Source of the DNA: Nostoc desertorum CM1-VF14
GTDB taxonomy: Bacteria; Cyanobacteriota; Cyanobacteriia; Cyanobacteriales; Nostocaceae
Direction of reading: 5' to 3'
Length of the DNA stretch: 38,706 nt
Assembly: GCA_019359245.1 (NCBI GenBank)
Contig: JAHHHR010000069.1
Location: 1 to 38,706, forward strand
Position numbers and translations under genes: made by a program. Below, in pieces: positions 22,719-29,923 of this stretch. Below the pieces are notes generated by a model, which was not told where the DNA came from, did no database searches, and saw only the letters and a program-made list of their open reading frames with translations. Position 1 is the first letter of the stretch; every line of letters starts with the position of its first letter.

Positions 22719-23528
22719 TTAAACCTCTTGCAACTTACCTAGAGCTAATTTAGTTATAGCTTGTAGGGCATCTTCCATTGTTTTTAAGTTTGAAATATTA
22801 CCTTCATAATCAGCAATGGCTTGTGTGTACAGCGATAGGAGGTTTTGCAACTTATCCTTAATGTCAATTGCTGACTTGATCAAAATAAAGTCGTAATAGC
22901 CTCTATCTACTCCTACTCCAATATCTACAAATAATTCTCCTGGTTTCAAAAAGTAGATGAGAATAGGACATTGGTCGCCGTTTAAGAGATGGAGAAGATC
23001 CGTTTTCCGTTCAAATGGAATGCAAAACAAACTTATCTCAGATGAAGCATCCCCAAGCGTGGTGTTTTGAAGTGAGATTAACTGCTCAAATGACTTAATT
23101 TGGAATAAACCCGCCTCATCTTTATGTCTACTTTCCCAATCCGATGGAGGTAGACTAGTACAGGCTCTAGCGCGAACAAAGCCTTTATCAACTGCTAAAC
23201 CAGGTTCTTCTGCTTCAATTTCATATTCCCATTTGACAAAATCAAAATCCAGCCCTGTTAATTGTTTGGCCAAATCACGATAATAGTTTGGAATCGCGTA
23301 ACAAGGTTTTTCTTCACATAGCTGCCAAACAAACCCAAGATAGACAGCCATTTCCTCCATATTATTATTATTGACGTTAAACTTGCTATATGGGGTTGGC
23401 GTTGTAGTCCATTCCTGAAAAAGCCCTGGCCAATTTTTGGTTACAATTGAGTGATCACCAGCTACATAAAGATATGTATGTAAGCCTTGGTCAACACTCA
23501 TCTCAAACTGAAATGGAGTTTTCATCAT
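22719..23528 (-). CDS. hypothetical protein
   Basis: A 269-residue soluble protein. No signal peptide; no membrane segment. Features are an N-terminal strand-rich part (FQFEMSVDQGLHTYLYVAGD), WENPG-like aromatic patches, an acidic centre (KWEYEIEAEEPGLAVDKGFV), and a C-terminal helical part (DIKDKLQNLLSLYTQAIADY, ALQAITKLALGKLQEV). I do not recognise the family. The small gene just downstream is broken, so the pair could have been an effector/partner pair, which is only a guess. Confidence 0.6.
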   Translation of the reverse strand: MMKTPFQFEMSVDQGLHTYLYVAGDHSIVTKNWPGLFQEWTTTPTPYSKFNVNNNNMEEMAVYLGFVWQLCEEKPCYAIPNYYRDLAKQLTGLDFDFVKWEYEIEAEEPGLAVDKGFVRARACTSLPPSDWESRHKDEAGLFQIKSFEQLISLQNTTLGDASSEISLFCIPFERKTDLLHLLNGDQCPILIYFLKPGELFVDIGVGVDRGYYDFILIKSAIDIKDKLQNLLSLYTQAIADYEGNISNLKTMEDALQAITKLALGKLQEV

Positions 23529-23799
23529 TTGTACTCAGACATCTGTTAGTAAACATGGGATGTCAGTCAAGTAATTTTTTTTGCTGCCGTGGTCGCAATA
23601 TCTTTAAAAAATGAAATAGTTAATGATAATTGTAGTACAAAATAACTATCAAGAGCTTTGTGGTTATTTGGGACAGTAATATTTATTAACAATTCGCAGT
23701 TAAAAAGTGAGGAATGGGCTTTGACAAATTCTAATTCCCTACTTTTATGGTAAATGCTTTAAGTTCATCATAACAGAGCGCCTGGTTGTAGGATGGTAT

Positions 23800-24744
23800 A
23801 TGGCAAAATCACAAAAATTAGAAGAAACTTTATCTATTCTTGCCCAAATTCGACAGCATCCGACAAGTGAAGAAAGGATCATAATTTTACGCCAAAGCCT
23901 TAAGAGTAAATATTCTATAGCTGTCGCTCAAGCAGCCAAGATAGTTGCCGAATCCACTATCACTGAGTTGGTTGCTGATCTTGTAGAAGCTTTTGCTCGA
24001 ATGATGGTCAAACCCGCACAAGTAGACCAAAATTGTCTTGCCAAGAAAGAGATAGCACAAACACTGTATCACTTAGAATACAGCGATGAAAACCTTTTTC
24101 TGCAAGGGATTCGACATGTTCAGATGGAGCCAGTATGGGGAGGAGTTGAAGACACTGCTGCCCATCTTCGGGGTATATGTGCTTTAGGTCTGGTGAGAAT
24201 GAACTACTCAGATGTAATGAATGAATTAGCCGATCTACTAGCTGACCCCAAACCAGAAGCAAGAGTTGTTGCTGCAAAAGCGATCGCCTACACAGGAAAT
24301 CCCCAAGGTGTACCTTTACTTCGCTTAAAAACCCGCATCGGTGATCAAGCACCACAGGTGATTTCGGAGTGCTTCAGTGCTTTGTTACAACTAGCTCCGG
24401 CTGATTCACTTGCAATAGTAGCTGGTTTTCTTTTTGACCCAAAGGAGCAAATCTGTGAGTTAGCAGCATTGACGTTGGGTGAATCACGATTAGAGGAAGC
24501 ATTCGATCTTCTCAGAAATTGCTGGGGGCAAACAAGGAACGTAGAACTTCGCCGCACATTGTTACTAGCAATTGGGATGCTGCGACAAGATAAAGCAATA
24601 GATTTCCTGATTTCACTAGTGGCTCAAGGAAAAGACATTGATGCAGATGCAAAAGATGCGATTGCAGCGTTAGCTATTTATCGAGAAGACCGTGAACTGT
24701 GGCAACGAGTTGATCGAGCTAGTGAACAAAGAGCTAATCAATAG
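23800..24744 (+). CDS. HEAT-repeat protein
   Basis: A 314-residue all-helical protein with HEAT-like repeats. Clear units are DVMNELADLLADPKPEARVV-AAKAIAY (about 137-163), PLLRLKTRIGDQAPQVISEC (about 171-190), LAIVAGFLFDPKEQICELAA-LTLGES (about 205-230) and ELRRTLLLAIGMLRQDKAID (about 249-268). The N-terminal 70 residues are a further helical pair, with TSEERIIILRQSLKSKYS. HEAT repeats are scaffolds for protein interaction, so it is likely an adaptor or part of an enzyme complex. Cyanobacterial phycobilin lyases also contain HEAT repeats, but no lyase signature is evident here. A 271-base non-coding stretch precedes it. Confidence 0.8.
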   Translation: MAKSQKLEETLSILAQIRQHPTSEERIIILRQSLKSKYSIAVAQAAKIVAESTITELVADLVEAFARMMVKPAQVDQNCLAKKEIAQTLYHLEYSDENLFLQGIRHVQMEPVWGGVEDTAAHLRGICALGLVRMNYSDVMNELADLLADPKPEARVVAAKAIAYTGNPQGVPLLRLKTRIGDQAPQVISECFSALLQLAPADSLAIVAGFLFDPKEQICELAALTLGESRLEEAFDLLRNCWGQTRNVELRRTLLLAIGMLRQDKAIDFLISLVAQGKDIDADAKDAIAALAIYREDRELWQRVDRASEQRANQ

Positions 24745-25095
24745 GGACTTTAACAGCATTGAGGATGTAAGGAACTGCGAAAGTCTTAGCTGATAGCAAC
24801 TACTTATCCCATATCCGGGAGCTTTGGGACGAAAGCTTGTCAAGATTCCTCGAATAGGCAATAGCCTTTATCTAACCGATAAGCGATTTGATAGGTTTGT
24901 CCAAGCGATCGCATTGTGGGAGAATAGGCTGCTAGATACTAAGTAGGAGTCAGCTAATACATGAATACTAGCTCCAGATGTAACTCAAAAGTATAGTCTA
25001 TGGGAGTGCAAGCCTTTCTAGACTAATTTTAATTTGAGTAAAGTGAAGTACCAGAACTATTACCGTTGATTAAAAAGACAGCTAAATTTGAAAAG
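24745..25095. other. intergenic region, no gene seen
   Basis: About 350 bases with many stops in all frames. A HIP1 octamer lies near 24905, and an AT-rich stretch before 25096 is the likely promoter region of the DUF1186 gene. No hairpin with a T-run was found. Confidence 0.4.
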
Positions 25096-25983
25096 ATGCA
25101 ACTAGAAGAAATTTTATCTGAATTAGAAAACAATACCGGGAAATTCCCCCGCTTGGCTTTGGAAAGGGCTATTGAAGAACAGTTGGCTATAACCCCTATA
25201 TTATTAACAACTTTAGAAAACTTCAGCAATAACCCGTCAGAGTTATTGGATAAAAATGATTATATCTTACATATTTATGCCTTGTATCTGTTAGCACAAT
25301 TTAGGGAACCATTAGCTTATCCTCTGATTGTCAAGTCTTTTTCGGCTCCAGGGGACATCTCAATGGATGTAACCGGAGATATAGTAACTGAGGATTTAGG
25401 GAGAATATTTGCTTCTGTCAGTCATGGAAATATTGAACCACTAAAACAACTAATATCAAATCAACAAATCAATGAATACGTCAGAAGTGCAGCATTAGAA
25501 GCGTTACTAGTTTTAGTGGCTGAAGAAGTCATTTCTAGAGAAAAAGTCATAGAATATTATGCAGAATTGTTTTCAAATCGAGGTGGGAAAGAATATGATT
25601 ATACTTGGACTAAGTTAGTTATTAATAGTATGGAGATTTGTGCGAAGGAACTGAAATCAGAAATTGATAAAGCCTTTGAAGAAAATTTAGTAGAAGAGTT
25701 TTTTATTGGGCAAGAGGATGTAAATGATTGTTTTGAGTTGGGAACAGAAGTAGCTTTAAATAAACTGCGCCAGAATCGACGTTATTCTTTCATTGAAAAT
25801 GTGATATCAGAAATGGAAGGTTGGGCTTGTTTCCAGCCAGAAAAACTACAAAAACCGGATAACAGGTTAATTAGCCCAGAAGGATTTACTTTATCGACAC
25901 CAAAACAATATAAGAATAAAGCTAAAAGCAAGAAAAAGATGCAAACACAATCTCGTCGAAAAAACCGCTCCCAGAAAAAATGA
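25096..25983 (+). CDS. DUF1186-domain protein
   Basis: A 295-residue protein from the ATG at 25096 (MQLEEILSELENNTGKFPRL); a TTG at 25066 would add ten residues. DUF1186 is an all-helical family with the opening EILSELENNTGKFPRLALER and the block LYLLAQFREPLAYPLIVKSF, SAPGDISMDVTGDIVTEDLG, RIFASVSHGNIEPLKQLISN (about residues 65-125). The C-terminal 45 residues are very basic and end RRKNRSQKK, perhaps binding nucleic acid or zinc-free SEC-C remnant. The function of the family is unknown; some relatives carry a SEC-C zinc finger at this end. Confidence 0.8.
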   Translation: MQLEEILSELENNTGKFPRLALERAIEEQLAITPILLTTLENFSNNPSELLDKNDYILHIYALYLLAQFREPLAYPLIVKSFSAPGDISMDVTGDIVTEDLGRIFASVSHGNIEPLKQLISNQQINEYVRSAALEALLVLVAEEVISREKVIEYYAELFSNRGGKEYDYTWTKLVINSMEICAKELKSEIDKAFEENLVEEFFIGQEDVNDCFELGTEVALNKLRQNRRYSFIENVISEMEGWACFQPEKLQKPDNRLISPEGFTLSTPKQYKNKAKSKKKMQTQSRRKNRSQKK

Positions 25984-26064
25984 GTATTCAATGAACCCAC
26001 GTTTGTCTAGTAACGGTCTTAAGAAAAGCGCTGCTCAAAGAAAAGTATTGAGTTAATAGATTGA

Positions 26065-26643
26065 ATGCCGATAAAATACGACAATAGAAAAGGACAGACA
26101 TATTATCTTTATCAAGGCATAATGAAAACGGGTAAGCCAAAGTACTTCTTTTCTATGAAAAGTGAAGGACATTTGGTTGAAACTATGCCTGATGGCTATG
26201 AAATTTATGAAAATCCTAACGCTCAAGTTTTTCTGAGAAAGGTTCAGCCGAAGATTATTAGCGATGAGGAAAGGGCGATGATTGTAGAAGGAGGAATAAA
26301 GCGATTTTCTAGCTTACAAAATTACCAAATAGATATAAAAAAGGAAATTATCACTGTGTATACAGCAGATCAAGACGTGAATCTGTTATCAGAACTATTA
26401 AATTTTTCTGTAAGGAACGATATGACAGAAGCAAAAACTAAACTCAGGCTTTCTATTTCTTACTCACCGATGCTTCGTTTCGTATTGATTGATCGGGTGA
26501 AACGAACATTTCTGACTCAAAGATATTGTTTTTTGGGAAGAATCGATGACTGGATTGAAATCGGTACGCAAGGAAATCTCCAGGGTCTAGTAGAAAATTA
26601 TGTGAAGCATTTGGGACAAGAGTCATTTTTTGAACTACATTAA
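26065..26643 (+). CDS. conserved hypothetical protein
   Basis: A 192-residue protein opening MPIKYDNRKGQTYYLYQGIM and containing TGKPKYFFSMKSEGHLVETM and GYEIYENPNAQVFLRKVQPK, a start that I recognise as a widespread, uncharacterised bacterial family. The middle has a helical part, and the C-terminal strand region includes FLTQRYCFLGRIDDWIEIGT. No catalytic motif or transmembrane segment. The DUF1186 gene lies 81 bases upstream on the same strand, so they might be co-transcribed, although the spacing is wide. Confidence 0.65.
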   Translation: MPIKYDNRKGQTYYLYQGIMKTGKPKYFFSMKSEGHLVETMPDGYEIYENPNAQVFLRKVQPKIISDEERAMIVEGGIKRFSSLQNYQIDIKKEIITVYTADQDVNLLSELLNFSVRNDMTEAKTKLRLSISYSPMLRFVLIDRVKRTFLTQRYCFLGRIDDWIEIGTQGNLQGLVENYVKHLGQESFFELH

Positions 26644-26836
26644 AAAGTCTTGCAACAGTCACAATAGATTGTGACATGGCATTAGTCGCATTAGGACTGA
26701 ACATCCTTTACCACTTTCTGCTCACGATAGGTTTTTAGGTAGCAAACCCTTTTCAGCTATTAATTTTGCATTAATTTATCGTGGGCAAATAAAAATTAAT
26801 TGACAAATACCAAATATTCAAAAAGTACATACATTA

Positions 26837-26935
26837 CAGCACTTCCGGCTATTACGAAGCACAATTTTACCTATATCCCTTTCCTATCCTAACTTTTGAG
26901 ACTGTGTGCGTACCTCATAGCAGGCGGAAGTGCTG
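26837..26935. mobile_element. 99-base MITE with TA target duplication
   Basis: Terminal repeats CAGCACTTCCGGC (26837-26849) and GGCGGAAGTGCTG (26923-26935) are inverted with one mismatch, and an imperfect match extends inward over about 26 bases. A TA flanks each end (26835-26836 and 26936-26937), as expected for Tc1/mariner-IS630-type targets. The middle is not coding. Its termini do not resemble the IS630 element at the right end of the window, so another element mobilised it. Confidence 0.65.
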
Positions 26936-26952
26936 TAAAAATAAAGAAAACT

Positions 26953-28071
26953 ATGAGTGAGTACCAGTATTACGAATTTCAGGCATTAGACCGACCATTA
27001 ACTGCATCAGAGCAAGCATATATAAGTAGTTTATCTAGTCGGGTACAACTGAGTGCAACAAACGCAATTTTTACCTATAGCTATGGAGACTTTCGAGGTG
27101 AACCCAAGGAAGTTCTAGAAAAGTGTTTCGACATCATGTTATATATGGCGAATTGGGGGACGCGACAACTAATGTTTCGTTTACCTAAAACAGTGGCTTC
27201 CTCATCAGTTTTTGAGCCTTATCGTTTAGCTGATAAAATTACTGTATCAAGTAGCAAAAACTATGTAATTGTGGATATCAGTATCCAGGATGAAGAATAT
27301 GGTGATTGGATAGAAGGGGAGGGATGGCTAACAAAATTAGTGCAATTGCGTGATGATATTTTGCAAGGAGATTATCGAGTTTTCTATTTGGCTTGGTTAA
27401 AAGCAGCTTCAATAGCAATTGAAGAAGGGGAAGATGAAGAAGATTTAGTTGAACCACCTGTCCCAGCAAACTTGAAAAAGTTACCTGATGCGATTGAGGC
27501 TTTTATAGAGTTATTTGATATTGACCAGGATTTGATTGCATCGGCATCTCAAGTAAGTATTGATAAAAAAGAAAATCCTGAACCCATAAAAGAGTGGATT
27601 ACAGCTTTATCATCAGAGGAAAAAGACTATTTTCTTTTGAAAGTGGCAACAGGTGAAATTAATGTTGGAATACAACTTGTAAACCGACTGCGAGAACTAT
27701 TTAAGATTCCGAAAAGTGATAGTAATCATGATGTTCACAGACGCTCATTCTCACAGTTACTAGAAAATGCTAATGAGCAAATGCAACAACGTCAGCAACG
27801 AGAAAAACTAGCAGCACAACAGGAAAAAATCCGCAAGTTACAAGTTCTAGCTAAAAATCAAGATAAAGTATGGTCAGATATATATAAGTTACTTGAATTC
27901 AAGCAATCCAAAACTTATGACCAAGCAGTTGCACATCTAGTTGACTTACGGGAATTGGCTGAATATCAAGGAAAGCTAGAGGAGTTCAAAGCTTCTATTA
28001 AGCAGATGCAAAAAAATTATAGCACCCGGACTGGATTACTATCGCGCTTGAAAAAAGTTGGATTATTGTAA
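26953..28071 (+). CDS. conserved hypothetical protein with C-terminal coiled coil
   Basis: A 372-residue protein starting MSEYQYYEFQALDRPLTASE at the ATG at 26953; a frame to 26896 reads through the MITE end and is not native. The N-terminal 130 residues contain SYGDFRGEPKEVLEKCFDIM and YMANWGTRQLMFRLPKTVAS, a signature of a widespread bacterial protein that I recall as commonly encoded next to SWIM zinc-finger proteins. No SWIM gene is seen here. Residues about 258-310 are a Q/E/K-rich coiled coil (NEQMQQRQQREKLAAQQEKI). Function unknown. The MITE ends only 17 bases upstream of the start, so it may supply or break the promoter. Confidence 0.65.
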   Translation: MSEYQYYEFQALDRPLTASEQAYISSLSSRVQLSATNAIFTYSYGDFRGEPKEVLEKCFDIMLYMANWGTRQLMFRLPKTVASSSVFEPYRLADKITVSSSKNYVIVDISIQDEEYGDWIEGEGWLTKLVQLRDDILQGDYRVFYLAWLKAASIAIEEGEDEEDLVEPPVPANLKKLPDAIEAFIELFDIDQDLIASASQVSIDKKENPEPIKEWITALSSEEKDYFLLKVATGEINVGIQLVNRLRELFKIPKSDSNHDVHRRSFSQLLENANEQMQQRQQREKLAAQQEKIRKLQVLAKNQDKVWSDIYKLLEFKQSKTYDQAVAHLVDLRELAEYQGKLEEFKASIKQMQKNYSTRTGLLSRLKKVGLL

Positions 28072-28316
28072 ATTATCTAACTCCTCCCAATTTTCTAAGA
28101 AAGATTCTACATCTTGCTGATTTTCTTCAAGTAACTCATTAAGTAGTTTTGGTTGATCTTAATATCTTTTAAATCACATATTTGTTAGTGAAGCACATAA
28201 AATATAATTTTCACCATCGAGGGTTTAGGAGAGTTGTGCATACAAATAGAAATGTTGGAACATTGATAATCAACTCCTGTCATTTGACGACAATCTAAAC
28301 CCATTGGACAGTACAT
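28072..28316 (-). pseudogene. decayed small cysteine-containing gene
   Basis: On the minus strand an ATG at 28316 opens MYCPMGLDCRQMTGVDYQCS, then NISICMHN and a stop at 28185. Farther on, an open frame without a start (to about 28067) reads DQPKLLNELLEENQQDVESF, then LENWEELDNLQ. The cysteines at residues 3, 9, 19 and 25 resemble a small zinc-binding site, and the tail is acidic. Together they look like one gene of roughly 80 codons with a frameshift or deletion between 28157 and 28185. The pairing is inferred. Confidence 0.35.
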
Positions 28317-28345
28317 AATAAAGTTAGTAAATAATATTAGTATAG

Positions 28346-28537
28346 GTGCGTGGCAATAGCTATTTGAAAATTGGTTGGCAGTGGGTTAAGGGTTGCTTGC
28401 ATCGGGGGTGGGAATCATTCCATTCTTTGCAGCATTTCGGTACTCCTCTTCCACAACCTGCTATTGCTTCTCGAAAACAGGCTCAACAGCGGTATCAGAG
28501 AGAGTTTAAGGTCAAATCATACTGCTATGCTACTTGA
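28346..28537 (+). pseudogene. transposase C-terminal remnant (IS4-type suspected)
   Basis: The frame reads RGNSYLKIGWQWVKGCLHRG then WESFHSLQHFG, PAIASRKQAQQRYQREFKVK and SYCYAT. Its tail resembles the C-terminal end of IS4-type cyanobacterial transposases, recalled but not checked. No upstream part of the gene is present, and no terminal repeats were identified. Confidence 0.4.
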
Positions 28538-28644
28538 GTTTTGTCGGTCAACCAGTCGGTTGCGTAGCTTGGCAGCGATAGCAGAATTCGAGAATAATTA
28601 AGGGCAGCGCTAACATAGAATTTAATTCCATCAAGAAATAAAGT

Positions 28645-29907
28645 ATGCCCAAGACTTGGAACATAAAAATAGATAACCATTTTCAAGCCAACCCCAATTG
28701 CATCATCGCCACAGCCCATGTAGACAGCTTCCCTATAGACTTCCCCCTAGAACCCAACATCAGGGAACCCAACCGCAAAAGCGCAACCTACAGACAAATC
28801 TTCGACTCGCTGACGACCGAACCTGCAAAATTCTTCTCTCGCCACAGTGGAATCGTTCTGTCAGCCAATAAAGTTAAGTCCAACAGAAATAAAACCGAAC
28901 TCGAACTAGAAATTTTAGAAGCTAACGAGGGCGGTAGCGATGGGATTATCAACGGTGGTCACACAGTTTTAGCCTTTGAGCAAGCAAAAAATTACAAATA
29001 TGACCTAACCCAAGCCAGAGTAAAAATTACGATTTACATTGGACTGACTGAAGAATCAGCCAAGGACATAGCCCTAGCTTCAAATACCACAACGCCAGTA
29101 GATTCTCGCTCCAAAGTCAACGCCAGGGGTGATTACAAATTCATCAAGCAGTATTTAGTGCAGTTAGAAAGAGCAGAAGATAGAAAATTCCGCATCGCTT
29201 ATTACCAAAACCAAAGCGGCGCTCCCAGAAACGCTCAGTGCAATGTTACCCATTTGCTCAAGCTCCTTTACTGCCTCGACAGAAATAAATACAATCCCGA
29301 CGGCAATAAACGAACTAAACACCCAGTAGGGATGAGTCTTCCAAGTAACATCACAGACGCAGAAAGGGAGAGATTAACCGCTTTACTGCCTTTGCTAACT
29401 CATGCTTTGTGGATAGAGCAAAGATTGTACGAAATAATTCAAGAACATATCAGCAGCCCCAGAAGAAAGGGTGCTAACGACCTAGCATCAATTGATATAC
29501 GTAAAACTACATTGTTGCCTGACAGCAAGTATTCATTCGGTTTTGGTGCGCCAACCGACTTGGCACTACCGATAATTGCATCATATCGGGTATTTTTGGA
29601 CAAAGACTATAAATGGATTCTGCCGTTTAACGAATTCGCTGAAGATTTTCTTCAACACTTGTGGACGAACTATTTCCGCAAATACTTGGTATCCGAGAAA
29701 ACAGCAGGAAATACAGTCGGCACAAAAATTAGCCGTAATCAAGAGATTTGGGAAAGTTTGTATATCTCTGCACAAAGTTATCTCAATTCTTCCTTGGTGA
29801 AAATGGTTAACTCCAGTAAGTCAGAAGAACCGAAAGTGACACAAGCTGCAAATAAGAGGGCAAAAAGGAAAAGCAATGGGATTAACGCAACCACTGCCCC
29901 TAAATGA
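28645..29907 (+). CDS. AIPR-family (abortive infection phage resistance) protein
   Basis: A 420-residue protein matching the AIPR pattern: FFSRHSGIVLSANKV (residues 63-77), GIINGGHTVLAF (100-111; family form GxxNGGQT), then IYIGLTEESAKDIALASNTT and TPVDSRSK (131-157). The C-terminal third is helical, and the tail (RAKRKSNGINATTAPK) is basic. AIPR proteins were named from a phage-resistance plasmid and occur in mobile and defence regions; their mechanism is not well established, and nucleic-acid association is only presumed. The gene has its own plus-strand unit and converges, with a 16-base gap, on the WD40 gene of the neighbouring AAA/WD40 pair. Codon use (frequent AAC, GAC, CCC) is more GC-rich than in the AT-rich neighbours, a hint of separate origin. 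Confidence 0.75.
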   Translation: MPKTWNIKIDNHFQANPNCIIATAHVDSFPIDFPLEPNIREPNRKSATYRQIFDSLTTEPAKFFSRHSGIVLSANKVKSNRNKTELELEILEANEGGSDGIINGGHTVLAFEQAKNYKYDLTQARVKITIYIGLTEESAKDIALASNTTTPVDSRSKVNARGDYKFIKQYLVQLERAEDRKFRIAYYQNQSGAPRNAQCNVTHLLKLLYCLDRNKYNPDGNKRTKHPVGMSLPSNITDAERERLTALLPLLTHALWIEQRLYEIIQEHISSPRRKGANDLASIDIRKTTLLPDSKYSFGFGAPTDLALPIIASYRVFLDKDYKWILPFNEFAEDFLQHLWTNYFRKYLVSEKTAGNTVGTKISRNQEIWESLYISAQSYLNSSLVKMVNSSKSEEPKVTQAANKRAKRKSNGINATTAPK

Positions 29908-29923
29908 ATATTCTAAAACACGG

